A stretch of 64,000 bases of DNA from Molossus alvarezi (taxonomy: Eukaryota > Chordata > Mammalia > Chiroptera > Molossidae). The notes under the pieces were generated by a model, which saw nothing but the letters and a program-made list of their open reading frames with translations, searched no databases and was not told the origin of the DNA. Position numbers and translations under genes: made by a program. The DNA is taken from contig CM073889.1 of NCBI GenBank assembly GCA_037176705.1, positions 105,603,890 through 105,667,889 on the forward strand, given 5' to 3'. Position 1 is the stretch's first letter. Each line of letters starts with the position of its first letter. This document shows positions 44,244 through 54,199 of the stretch, one piece after another.

Positions 44244-44531
44244 GCCCTGGACGGTTTGGGTCAGTAGTTGGGGTGTCGACCCTCAAACCAAAGAATCACG
44301 GGTTCAATTCCCAGTCAAGGGCATGTACCTGGGTTACAGTTTTGATCCCTGGCCTGGTCAGGGTCGTGTGGGAGGCAATCAATTGATATGTCTCTCTCAC
44401 AATGATGTTTCTCTCTCTCTCTCTCTCTCTCTCTCCCCCTCCCTCCCTTCTTATTTCCCTCCCTTTCTCTCTTCTACTCCATCTAAAAATCAATAGAAAA
44501 ATATCCTCGGGTGAGGATTAACAAACAAACA
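44244..44531 (+). mobile_element. Ves SINE, diverged, with long pyrimidine tract
   Basis: Starts GCCCTGGACGGTTTGGGTCA; the A box is worn (GGGTCAGTAGTTGGGGTG) but the B box GGTTCAATTCCC is intact. It continues with GTGTGGGAGGCAATCAATTG, a pyrimidine tract of about 75 bp, CCATCTAAAAATCAATAG and the tail CCTCGGGTGAGGATTAACAA. It combines the AAATCAATA motif with the GGGTGAGGAT end. The short repeat AAAAACACA at both flanks may be its target duplication. Confidence 0.88.
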
Positions 44532-44534
44532 AAA

Positions 44535-45365
44535 AACACACATACACACATTATGGATGGAATGTTTGGAAGAAAGGTAGAAAAACAGAACCTTACATGA
44601 CTGTAGAAGAAATGGACCTGAAGACCCAAGTTCGCTTCTAAACTGGGGGACTGTCACATAGATTTTCTAGACACTGAGTGCCAAGCCTAGCTCCGCTGCA
44701 GTTCTGAGGACCTTGGGAGCAAGAACAAGGTGCTGGTCCCCATGACGCCGCAGCCCAGCAGGTTGTCAGGGGGAAATGTTAGAGTCTCTCTTTATTTTGT
44801 GACAGGAAGGAAACAAATGTGTGGCCCCAGTGCTAAGCACAATATCTGGTCATAGCCATGTAGGAAATGTTCAATCAATCAATCAATCAAATATAAAAAC
44901 AAGACTTCTAAGAGCCCCATCATTCTCTGCATTCCAGCAAGTCATTTCGACTCATGCTTTAATACCCAACTTGCTGATCGTCAGCAAATACCATGTTGGG
45001 ATGAGACAATTTTAGTACTGAGCTTGCTATGAAGATGCTCCTGGGCCCCAACATTCATGCAGGGGGTCCTCCATAGCTCTGCTCTTCTCCTTGGAGGCCA
45101 GTGGCTTACACTTGGAACACAGTTCCCTGTTAATGTCACCAAACTCACTCATAACTAACCCCCAACACTGAATCACTCACACATCCTGTGCATCAGCCTC
45201 ACAGACATCAACCCTACGCAACATCTTGATTTACTCTCTGCCGCCACGGTTCCCAGCAACCACTAGACACAACTACACACTCTTAATTCTTAGCCAATAA
45301 TGTACCACACTTTAGCCCTTGTATTTGTATGACGGTCAATGGGTGACATGTCCATCTTACACCCG
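44535..45365. other. Unannotated stretch with a (CAAT)n run
   Basis: A CAAT run of about five units lies at 44872-44890. Otherwise there is no repeat family and only short frames. Confidence 0.5.
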
Positions 45366-45367
45366 GA

Positions 45368-45485
45368 AGTGTAAGCTTCTTATAGAGAGGAATAGTTCCC
45401 CTTTCTCATCTTTTAATTCTCCCTTTGGACCAGCACAGTGCCTTTGCCCAATACATATTCAATAAATGCCCACTGATTGGAAGAA
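45368..45485 (+). repeat. L2 LINE 3' end
   Basis: GTAAGCTTCTTATAGAGAGG, AGCACAGTGCCTTTGCCCAA and TTCAATAAATGCCCACTGAT follow the sense L2 3' terminus (GTAAGCTCCATGAGGGCAGG...GCACAGTGCCTGGCACATAG...CAATAAATATTTGTTGAAT). Confidence 0.75.
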
Positions 45486-45489
45486 CTAG

Positions 45490-46780
45490 GCAATGTTGCT
45501 ACACTTATACACTGTCCCTTTAAAATAGAAATTTAATGCTGATTTTGTCTTGCCTTCCCAAGTCTGTCCCTCCGTGCTCTACAGGTCTGCATAACTGTGT
45601 TTCTGAGAAGGCGCCATCTGCTCCTGTGAATTACAGTCTCGTTCAGCAAGGAGGGGGAGTAACTAGGGAGGGCAGAAACTAAATTTCTTCTACTGAAAGA
45701 CTGACACAGCACAAATGTGCCCTGGAGAAATATTTGCCATGGACGTGCCCAGGCTTCAGAGTTCTAATTCCGGGTACACCTTGTTCCACCCGGAGGTCTT
45801 CCTTCTGAAAGACAACCGTAGGAAGACTGTGCCTTGCCTGCTGATCTCTGATTTCCTGGAGTCGCTCTGCGTGCCTCCAACTTCCGGCGGAGGAAGACGC
45901 AGGAGATTCAGTGTGAGTCCTGCCCTACTCCACGGGTCCATGGGGAAGCCACCGAGGTTCCCATGCACAGATCTATTATGTTACCAGCGAGTCCGTGGGC
46001 TATTAAGGGGACATCAAGGATGCTTCTGCAAAAATATCTGTGCTCAGAAAGTACATCTGGAAAATAAGAGCAGGTTAAAAAAATGAATCGCTCTCGGTGG
46101 CGTTTCCCCAAGCATGACAGCCTGGGGCCTTAAAAACAATAGTAGGTCAATGTCAGATATCATATCAAAGATGACAAATTAGCGAAGACCACCCTTCTGT
46201 CCATGAATACATATTTGTGAATTATCTGTCGTATCTAAGAGCTTGTTCCCCAGAGTCAAGCCCACTGAATGTAATACTTTTCCTAGGAGTTAAGATGAGT
46301 GAGGCCCTGGGAAAGGTATTTGTTCTTCAGCCCTGTGCCCGAAACTGTAAACATTATATTAGTAGTTGCCATCCCCACCCCGTCTGTGAAATGATAAAGC
46401 ACCAGCAATACCCCCTTAATCCCAAAGGCAGGGGTGTTGAGTGGAGGGACCTGAAGCCCATAGTTCATGCCCTGCCTTCCCAATCCTAAAGCAATAGTCA
46501 GTCACCCTTGAGCTCATGCTCTCTTCCTTCTGGAGAACCATGATTAAAGGGTTCTCGCTTGTTTTCTAGAAGACCTTCGGTCCTCCTGGACCAGAGTATC
46601 TGCTCTGGATAGAAGAAAAGCCCAGAGAAGAGTCTAAATATTGCAAGAGTTTGAGTCCAACATGCCAGCCACTTCCTTTAAAATAATGAGCATTACTGTC
46701 TAAGGTCAGAACCAAGCCCTGGAACTGGAGGGCTGTTTGTTCCCAAACTCCACTGATCTGCCATGGCCCATTCACGTCTG
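45490..46780. other. Unannotated stretch with a 123-codon frame
   Basis: The plus-strand frame 45715..46086 encodes a basic, cysteine-containing peptide with no domain that I recognise, and it is crossed by minus-strand frames (45756..45968, 45908..46111). No repeat family is visible. Confidence 0.45.
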
Positions 46781-46784
46781 CTAC

Positions 46785-46870
46785 TGCACTTTGCAGAGAC
46801 TCCTTGTTTATTCAGACTGAAATCCAACCTCTCACCTGCAACTTACCACACTTCATCTTCTGGCCTCATT
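46785..46870 (+). repeat. Possible L2 ORF2 fragment
   Basis: TATTCAGACTGAAATCCAAC, CTCTCACCTGCAACTTACCA, CACTTCATCTTCTGGCCTC weakly follow the L2 stretch with AGAATAAAATCCAAACTCCT...CTGGCCCC. Too short and diverged to be sure. Confidence 0.35.
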
Positions 46871-46877
46871 TCCCCTG

Positions 46878-47160
46878 GTTTTAGTGATGTATAATCGATG
46901 CATAACATTGTGTACATTTGCATAGAATTTGTCATATGTATGCAGGTGATCAGTGCAATAAGCCAACATCCATCACCTCAGAGACTTATATCTTTTTCCT
47001 TGAGATGAAAACTTTTAAGATTTACTCTCCTGGCAACGTTCAAATATCAAATACAGTATCGTGAACTGTAATCCCTTGCTGTACGTTACCTCCCCAGAAT
47101 GAATTTATCTTATACCTGGGAGTTGGTAGCTTTTGACCACCTTCACCCGTTTCGCAACAA
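46878..47160 (-). repeat. L1M LINE 3' UTR, antisense
   Basis: GATGCATAACATTGTGTACA, CAACATCCATCACCTCAGAG, GAGATGAAAACTTTTAAGAT, TTACTCTCCTGGCAACGTTC, AAATATCAAATACAGTATCG and TTTGACCACCTTCACCCGTT follow the reverse complement of an L1M 3' UTR in order. Confidence 0.8.
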
Positions 47161-47164
47161 GTCC

Positions 47165-49230
47165 TAGTTCCTTTATGCTGAAGATTTCTCCTCTCTGTCT
47201 CCCTCCTTCGTCTTGAAATTCACTGTAAGCAGCAAGAAGAAACCAGGCAGCACCTTCAGCACTTTGCTTGTAAACCCATTCAGCTGAATCTCCAGGCTCA
47301 TCCTTTGCAAACCGCGCTTCTCGCTCAGCTGCAGGACACTGGGCTCCCGGCTCGCTGCCACTGGCCACGGCCCCCTCCCACTCCAGGGACAGGCCCCTCG
47401 TTCCGTTCGCGCCCTCACGGCAGCACCTTGACCACCACCTTTCTACCAACATTCTGCAGATGATTATTTTTCTACCACATTTCTAAAACATATTCAAATG
47501 TTGCCACCTCATAGAATGTTTAAGAAAGTTACATTGGGCAACTGCACATTAAGGGCGTAGCATCTATTCCGTGTGATGAATCCTGTGCCTCTGAACCACT
47601 GTTCTTATTAACACAAAAACGCATTGTTCCGTTTCTACAGGTGATTCTGGTTGTCAGTAGAGCCACACAGATATAGTTTAACCTGGGATCCCGTCACTGC
47701 AGCCACACCGCTGTTTCTGAGACTCGCAGAACACTCAGAGGCCACGGGGAAGCACTTTCTCTGTTTATCATACACCTTTGCAGTTCGGAGCTACTGCTGG
47801 GCCACCCAGTTCTGAACCGCACTCCACTGCATGTGAAGAATCTCAGAAGGAAGAAAAATCTGCTGCCCTCCTGAAAGTGTGATCCATTCGCTCTCGGCTA
47901 GGGAGGGGACAGACTCCCTGACCTGCGCTGTCGGCTGGCTGATTTCAGCCCCGTGTTAGGTGATTGCCCTCATCCGGAAATGTCAGGCACCTCCAAGCAT
48001 AGGAGCAGAAAATCACCTGTCTTCAGGACCTGAGGTGGTGTGCTGGAATCTGCCCTCTGCCAGGGGAATCTTCCAGGCGTGGGGGCAGGTTGCACTGGGG
48101 AACCTGTTGAAGATTATCTCAGACTCATTCTCGTTTTGAATACCTTGCTGTCACCACAGAGGATCTTGTGGTGTAAATGGTTTCCAGCCCCTTTGCAGAA
48201 AATGACAGTCTGTCCTGCGAGCTGTTCTGGAGGTACTGTAGCTTGTTAGTGGGGGGTTGAGTTCACTGATATTTAAAAGCAACAAAGGCTAAAAGTTCCC
48301 AGATTGATAAATTCACTTCCTTTGAAGGTAGGCATGAGAATTTTCTCACTTTTCCTTTTGTTTCTTTAGCTTCCTTTTTTTTTTTTTTTTTCCTACTTTC
48401 TTTTTTAAACAGTCAAGAGCACAGTAACTGTCACCTTGGTCTGAATGCAGAGCCCTGGAAGGCTCTTTATTCTGGGAAACACGTAGGCTGAGCGAGCCTT
48501 CCTGAGATGGAATCAACAAAACCTGTGCTCTCCCAGGTGTGACGTGGTAATTGCAGGTGCGGAAGGAGATTGCAGGACCGGGGCGACTGCATGTAATCAG
48601 CAGGCTGCACCCCGACGCTTGGGTGCTGCTGCTCAGAGCGCAGGCTTTCCCCGAATCCATCTGTATTCCTCCCGCCCAGGAGGGCCCCGTGCATCTTCTC
48701 CAGGCTCATCAGGCTGCGGGAAGGGTTCGCTTTCGGCTCGTCTGTGTCACCGATCGGGGTGTGTGTGTGCGAGTGTGCACGTGTGTGCGTGTGCACAAGC
48801 ATGCGGGCACGCACACATGTGATCAGAGTGGCAATGATGAGAGGCGGTGCGTATGGCACTAATGCTTTGATCTGTGTCTTTCAACATAAGTATTGCTTGT
48901 CCGAAAATTCTGTCAAAACGCAGGAGCTCAATGATTTCCAGAACTCTGGGGCCACACACGGGCTAAGGAAGTGACTGCCCAGAGGTGTGGGGCAGGGCCC
49001 AGCCAGTGGCAGAGGGGTTGGCCTCCACCCCAGGCCTGAGCCGATGGACATGGGCTCCCGCTCTTCTGCTCAGTGACCCCCCCCCAACCAGAAAACCCGA
49101 ACCAGAATGGATGAGCCCACTTAACAAAGATGGAGGATGATAAAAAGAAGAAACTGAGAAAAAAGCAGGACGTTTCCAATTTCCATTTGTCTCCAGTCAA
49201 AGTTGAGGCAAAGTAACATACTCTGGGGTG
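47165..49230. other. Unannotated stretch with GT-rich patch
   Basis: Contains a T17 run near 48376 and a mixed TG/CA alternating purine-pyrimidine patch at about 48759-48822. Frames on both strands (47105..47452 minus, 48467..48859 minus, 48544..48822 plus) mirror each other and have no domains. Confidence 0.5.
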
Positions 49231-49258
49231 TGACAGGTGACAGGTGACAGGTGACAGG
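49231..49258 (+). repeat. (TGACAGG)4 tandem repeat
   Basis: Four perfect 7-bp units TGACAGG in a row. No function is apparent. Confidence 0.9.
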
Positions 49259-49461
49259 ACAGGGTTCTGCACTGAGGGAGTGCAGTGCCAGCCCGGGCCC
49301 GGGAGTCTCGCCCTTTCAGGACGTGGCTCCGCAGGGGTTGGGTTCGAGGGTAAGGCCTGCAGCCCCTCCCCACCATAGCCACAAAGCCTCTCGCCTCAGA
49401 GAGTAACTGAAAAGGACCGTGTGTGAGCAGTAAAATTGCAAAGATATGTTAAGAGGACATA

Positions 49462-50185
49462 TGTGTTTTCTATGGCTGCTGTAACAAATGATCACAAATT
49501 AAGTAACTGAAAATATAGCCAATTTCTTTGCTTTTATTATCAAATGCAGAAGTCCAGCATGGGCTTCATGGGGGTAAGATGAAGACATCAGTGGGCTTCC
49601 TTCCATCTGGGGGTGCTAGGGAAGAGGTTTCCTTGCTTGTTGCAGCTTCTAGAGACCACTTGCATTCTAGAGAGACCACCTGTATTCCAGAGACCGCCTG
49701 CATTCTAGAGAGAGACCACCTGTATTCCAGAGACCGCCTGCATTCTAGAGACCACCTGTATTCCAGAGACCGCCTGCATTCTAGAGAGAGACCACCTGTA
49801 TTCCAGAGACCGCCTGCATTGTAGAGAGACCACCTGCATTCTAGAGAGAGACCACCTGCATTCTAGAGAAAGACCACCTGTATTCCAGAGACCGCCTGCA
49901 TTGTAGAGAGACCACCTGCATTGTAGAGAGACCACCTGCATTCTAGAGACCACCTGCATTCTAGAGACTGCCCACATTCTAGAGACTGCCCACATTCTAG
50001 AGACCACCGGCTCAAGTTCCTTTCACTGTCTTCAAAGGCAGCAGGGTAGCATCTCCAAGTATCTCTCTGGCTCTGGCTTCTGTTCCTCTCCCACATCCAT
50101 CTTAAAAGACCCCAGTGATTACCTGAGACCCACCCAGAGAGCCCAGAACAATGGCCCTATTTTAAGGCCATCTTAAAAACAGACG
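49462..50185 (-). mobile_element. ERVL-MaLR LTR, minus strand, with an internal minisatellite
   Basis: Left end TTCTATGGCTGCTGTAACAA, ATGATCACAAATTAAGTAAC, then CAGAAGTCCAGCATGGGC and TTGCTTGTTGCAGCTTCTAG. After the array come TCACTGTCTTCAAAGGCAGC, AGGGTAGCATCTCCAAGTAT, CTCTCTGGCTCTGGCTTCTG, CCCCAGTGATTACCTGAGAC and CCACCCAGAGAGCCCAGAAC. This is the reverse complement of an MST/MLT1 LTR. The right end is cut off before the Ves SINE at 50191. Confidence 0.8.
49646..50008 (+). repeat. Minisatellite of about 18-24-bp units inside the LTR
   Basis: Roughly 17-18 units of the pattern (CT)AGAGACC(A/G)CCTGCATTCT with variants TGTATTCCAGAGACCGCC, AGAGAGAGACCACC and AGACTGCCCACATTCT. The unit equals a motif that the LTR has once at this place (GCTTCTAGAGACCACCTGCATTCC), so the array probably grew from it. 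It carries no unique spacers, so it is not a CRISPR array. Confidence 0.92.
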
Positions 50186-50190
50186 TAGTG

Positions 50191-50346
50191 CCCTGGCTGG
50201 TTTGGCTCAAAGGTTGGAGCATCGGCCTGCAGTCCAGAGAGACCGGGGTTCGGTTCCCGCTAAGGGCACGTACCTCAGTTGCGGTTTGTCCCCGGCCTGG
50301 TTGGTCGTGCGGGTGGCAGCCACTCGATGTGTCCCTTTCAGGTCGA

Positions 50347-50384
<38 letters not shown>

Positions 50385-50436
50385 ACTCTATCTGAACAAA
50401 AATAGAAAAATGTCCTCAGATGAGGATAAAAAAGAA
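50191..50436 (+). mobile_element. Ves SINE, full length
   Basis: Starts GCCCTGGCTGGTTTGGCTCA; B box GGTTCGGTTCCC is intact. It continues TTGCGGTTTGTCCCCGGCCT, TGGCAGCCACTCGATGTGTC, a CT tract of about 32 bp, CCCACTCTATCTGAAC and CCTCAGATGAGGATAAAA. I find no target duplication. The left flank is LTR and the right flank is a different sequence, so one flank has probably been deleted or rearranged. Confidence 0.93.
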
Positions 50437-50744
50437 AAATAAAAAATATATTCACAATGTCTTAATAACAACCAAGAAAACTTCGCAAATTCAACAAGAT
50501 AAAATCTCCAAGTTAAGAGGTTAAACAGCTGAATGAGATGAACAGAGAGTCTCTCTCTCTCTCTCTGTCTCTCTCTCCCACTCTATCTGAACAAAAATAG
50601 AAAAATGTCCTCAGGTGAGGATAAAAAATAAAAATAAAAAATATATTCACAATGTCTTAATAACAACCAAGAAAACTTCGCAAATTCAACAAGATAAGAT
50701 CTCCAAGTTAAGAGGTTAAACAGCTGAATGAGATGAACAGAGAG
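50355..50744 (+). repeat. 195-bp tandem duplication covering a SINE tail and its flank
   Basis: Copy 1 spans about 50355-50549 and copy 2 spans 50550-50744. Each holds a CT tract, the SINE tail and the flank up to GATGAACAGAGAG. CCCACTCTATCTGAAC recurs at 50382 and 50577, giving the 195-bp period. I see only about three or four differences outside the CT tract (for example AGATGAGG versus AGGTGAGG, AAAATCTCC versus AGATCTCC), so the duplication looks recent. Confidence 0.93.
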
Positions 50745-50945
50745 ACTATAGAGGTGAGAACACAAATTGAGGATCAGATGAACAGCATGGCAGACATAAA
50801 AAAGAAGAAGAAAATGAATATTATCAGAAAAACCTATCAACAATATAAAAGACAGGTAAAGATCACCACCGTGCAGACTAAGAAAATCTGGGAAGATGCA
50901 ACATGTTGGATTACAGAATTAAAGATGGACATGTATAACAATAAT
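50745..50945 (+). other. Possible LINE ORF1-like relic
   Basis: The frame 50733..50948 encodes a highly charged peptide (ETIEVRTQIEDQMNSMADIK, then a lysine-rich run) that looks like a helical coiled coil, as in ORF1 of L1 or the related HAL1 elements. It directly precedes an L1 3' UTR in the same orientation, which fits a deleted L1. I cannot prove the assignment. Confidence 0.35.
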
Positions 50946-51330
50946 TAATGTGAAATAAGCCAGACAAAGACAAATACCATATGATTTTACTTACATGTGG
51001 AATCTTAATAACAAAATAAATGAACAAACAAAACAGAAACAAAGTTATAGATACAAAGAACAGACTGATGGCTGCCAGATGGGAGGGGTGTTGGATGAAA
51101 AAGGTGAAGGGATTAACAAGTACAAATTGGCAATTACAAAATAGTCATGGAGACGTAAAGTGCAGCTTAGGGAATATAGTCAGTAACATTGTAATAACTG
51201 TGTTTGGTGTCAGGTGGCTGCCAGACTTATCGGGGAGATGACTGTGTAAGTTATTATTAATGTCTACCCATTATGCTATACACCTGAAAGTAATAATGGA
51301 AAACAGAAAAACATTTTAAGTAAAATTAAA
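50946..51330 (+). repeat. L1 LINE 3' UTR
   Basis: AATGTGAAATAAGCCAGACA, AAGACAAATACCATATGATT, TTACTTACATGTGGAATCTT, AGAACAGACTGATGGCTGCC, GGGAATATAGTCAGTAACAT and GCTATACACCTGAAAGTAAT follow the L1 3' UTR. It is colinear with the copy at 42083-42655 over its first half but not identical, so the two are different subfamilies. Confidence 0.82.
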
Positions 51331-51399
51331 ATTTTATTATCTCTAAAGCATAAAAAACCAACTAATAGAAAAGAAGATACATTAGTAGATGTAATGTAA

Positions 51400-51750
51400 A
51401 AAAATTAACTCAAGAAAAACCAGAAAGAGGACATGATGTTACAAGAAAATCTGATAACAATCATCACTAAGATATACCCTAAAATCGAGGGTAAAGAATG
51501 ATATCGTTAGTCATGCAAATAAGAAAAGCAAATACTTTACAAGAGGACACTATGAGGCTGACTTGAACCTTCTGCAGCTAACACCAGAAGACAATGATAC
51601 CAAGTTCTTAGGACAAGACTGACCCAAAATATCAAACCAGCTCACAGTCATTAAATTTAAGGGGGGAACAGGAAGGGAGGGTCAATGGGAGAAAAAAAGG
51701 GGGGACATCTGTAATACTTTCAACAATAAAGATAAATTAATAGAAAATAA
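51400..51750 (+). repeat. Probable retroelement 3' end with poly(A) signal
   Basis: G-rich GAACAGGAAGGGAGGGTCAA, AAAAAGGGGGGACATCTGTA and ATACTTTCAACAATAAAGAT, with AATAAA at 51725-51730, then A-rich sequence. This layout is familiar from 3' UTRs of bat L1 lineages, but I cannot name the subfamily with confidence. It may continue the L1 piece just upstream. Confidence 0.4.
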
Positions 51751-51949
51751 ATGTTTTGCTTTTAGAGCCAAAAAAAGAAAAGCTTTCAAAAATCAGATAA
51801 CTCATGAGCCCTCCACAAAAAGGAATTCACTTCAGTACATTTATCTTCTATAAAATTCATGGCACCTCAGTAGCACTGAGAACACCTAAAGGCCAGACCA
51901 TGGTTTCTCTTTACCCTTCTCTGCTAAATCCGATAATGTTTCCATGGAA

Positions 51950-52640
51950 ATATGGCTGAACACCGGTCTGTGGAAGGAGAAGTACAAGGTAAGCCTAGAA
52001 ATCTTATGCTGGAAATAAGGAAAATCTCAGACTGATAAGACTTGTCAAAATGGCCCAGGACCCAGTTTGAAGACGTTCTTGCCAAATTTGGAACAATTTG
52101 AGCATTGAGAAAAAGTAAAACTGTGGTCAAGGCTTATAATATTTTGAATAGAGAAAGAATTCATGAGTTTATACTGATACTGAGAACAGGGGATTGAAAT
52201 TCTATCTAAACATAAAACATCATCAATGTAATAATTTCTTCTGCGAAGGATCATCAATGGATGTTGAAAAAAATCAGATAAAAAGTTGTGGGAGGAGAGG
52301 TTATATACATAATCTCAGAATATCACCCCAGGGTTCACTTAATCATAAAGGGAGAGAGATAACTTTACAATGGAGAAATCTGGTGAATACTACCATAACA
52401 CAGTATTCAAATTTAGCAGCGCTGATAATGGGACAAGCAGGAGTCATGTGCCTTTTTGCGGAGGTGATGGGAATTAAACACCACCCGTGGAGTTCGCCTG
52501 TCCACAACATTTGACCTGTATGTAATCTTCTGGGCTTGGAGATATTCTATAAAATGACCAGGAATATTTAAATATATGAAGACTGAAGGATTTTAAAGAG
52601 ACATGGCAACTAAAGGCAATGTATGATTTTATATTAGATA
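51950..52640 (+). repeat. Probable LINE-derived sequence
   Basis: GATTGAAATTCTATCTAAAC, TGGTGAATACTACCATAACA and AGACATGGCAACTAAAGGCA followed by ATGTATGA resemble an old L1M-type 3' region (GACATGGCAACTAAATGCAATGTG in the consensus as I remember it). Frames are short and broken. Confidence 0.4.
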
Positions 52641-52812
52641 AAAACCAAAACCATATGAAGAAAAAAAGTATTGAAAAAATTAGGTAAGTTGGACAGTAGA
52701 CTATATATATTAAATAACATTATTGCACCAGTATTAAAATTCATAGTTTGATAATGACATTTTCATTTTGTAAGAAAATAATGAAGCATTTATAGATATA
52801 AAAACCAGAGGG

Positions 52813-52976
52813 GAGTCCGACCCACGCACCAAAAGGTCACCAGTTTGATTCCCGGCCAGGACACACGCCCAGGTTCTGGGCTCGATCCCCAGTGCGGGGC
52901 GTGCAGGAGGCGGCCAATCAATGTTCTCTCTCACTGATGTTTCTATCTCTCACTTCCTCTCTCTCTCTAAAAAATT
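52813..52976 (+). mobile_element. 5'-truncated Ves-type SINE
   Basis: Lacks the first part of the tRNA-like head and begins near CCGACCCACGCACCAAAAGG. It then has the B box AGTTTGATTCCCGG, CAGGACACACGCCCAGG, GGGCTCGATCCCCAGTGCGG, GCAGGAGGCGGCCAATCAAT and the tail TCTCTAAAAAATTCAATAAA. It belongs to the same tail class as the copy at 38193. Confidence 0.87.
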
Positions 52977-52979
52977 CAA

Positions 52980-53010
<31 letters not shown>

Positions 53011-53013
53011 ATA
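52977..53013 (+). repeat. (AAAT)n microsatellite at SINE tail
   Basis: About nine AAAT units that grew from the SINE A-rich tail. Confidence 0.9.
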
Positions 53014-53251
53014 CAAACAGTATTAAAAAAAACAACAGAGAAGTTTTGGGAAAAGTTTTTTGGTATAGGTACAACTCTTGGATTAGAAAATCAGAGGAAG
53101 TGTGTGTCATGAATGACATCCCACAGGGTGTCTATTCTTTGGGGAGAGAGCACTGAAATAAAGGAAAACATCTGCTCTTTATAAACTAATCAGAAAATAA
53201 AGTGACAAGACAAATGATCATATATAAGAACATAAGAAACTCCAACATTAT

Positions 53252-53513
53252 TGCCCTGGTCAGTTTGGCTCAGTTGCTAGAGTGTCAGCCCGTGGACCAA
53301 TGAGTCACAGGTTCTATTCCTGCCAAGGGTACGTACCTCGGTTGCAGTTCGTCCCTGGCCCTGGTCAGGGTCATACGGGGGGCAACACAGTTGGTGCGTC
53401 TCTCTCACATCAATGTTTCTCTCTCTCCCTTTCTCTCCCTCTCTCTCCCTCCCACTCTATCTAAAGATAAATAGAAAAATATCCTCAGGTGAGGAATAAA
53501 ACAAACAAACAAA
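53252..53513 (+). mobile_element. Ves SINE, full length
   Basis: Starts TGCCCTGGTCAGTTTGGCTC, with A box GGCTCAGTTGCTAGAGTG and B-box region GGTTCTATTCCTG. It continues TTGCAGTTCGTCCCTGGCCC, a CT-rich tract, CTATCTAAAGATAAATAG and the tail CCTCAGGTGAGGAATAAAAC. Target duplication AAACTCCAACATTAT at 53237-53251 versus AAACTCAAACATTAT at 53514-53528. Confidence 0.92.
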
Positions 53514-53689
53514 AAACTCAAACATTATCAACAGGCAATTATGACATGCTGCTTGCTAACATTTTGAAAGTATAAACTTAAAACATACACTTAAAAGTAT
53601 AAACCAGGGAGAGTTCCCATGAAATTTAAAGTCCAGTTGGCCAGACATAACTTGTACACATGAGACAATTCCAAAGCAATGCGAGACAC

Positions 53690-54090
53690 CATATTCCCAA
53701 ATGCCAGATGCCACGGCTTGGACCAAAGCTGTAACAGGAATCTTGGAAGGAAGCGGAGACCCATGTCTGGTGAGGAGACTGGGAATGAGGGCTTACGGCA
53801 TCAAAACAAGCCCAGAACTTGATCTTAGTGCAGGGGCTGCCCACATGTGTGCTGGGACCTCACTGATGGGGACTGTGTGATTAAAGGCAGATTTTATTCA
53901 TCAGAAGAGCTTTCGTGGGTGGGGGAGGGGAGGATTTTGAGAAGTTGAAAGAGAAATGCAAATGATAGGACTGGCTAAATACATGTGAGAGAGAGAGTGA
54001 CCTTAGAGAGCATTTCTTCCGTTTCCTAGGTTTCTGGGTGAAGAGTGTTGGGCCCAGAGAAAGGCCGTAGTCGGTGGGAGAAGGGAAACG
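53690..54090 (-). repeat. L2 LINE ORF2 fragment
   Basis: CGGCTTGGACCAAAGCTGTA and TGGCTAAATACATGTGAGAG followed by AGAGAGTGACC and CCTAGGTTTCTGGGTGAAG loosely follow the reversed L2 (GGCTTGGACCAGGGTGGTA...GATGTGAGGTGTGAGAGAAAGAGAGG...CCAAGGTTTTTGGCC). Divergence is high. Confidence 0.45.
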
Positions 54091-54199
54091 TGGTCAGCAG
54101 CAGGAGGCTGGGCAGGAATCTGGTGACCTGTCACACTTTGGCCAGCCAGTCAGCGTATCTGAACCTTTGGGCGTGTGGGATGAATCTCAGCAGGATAAG

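Noticed and set aside
49646..50008. CRISPR-like repeat array
   Set aside because: The units are contiguous, with no unique spacers, and lie in an LTR of a mammalian genome. It is a minisatellite.
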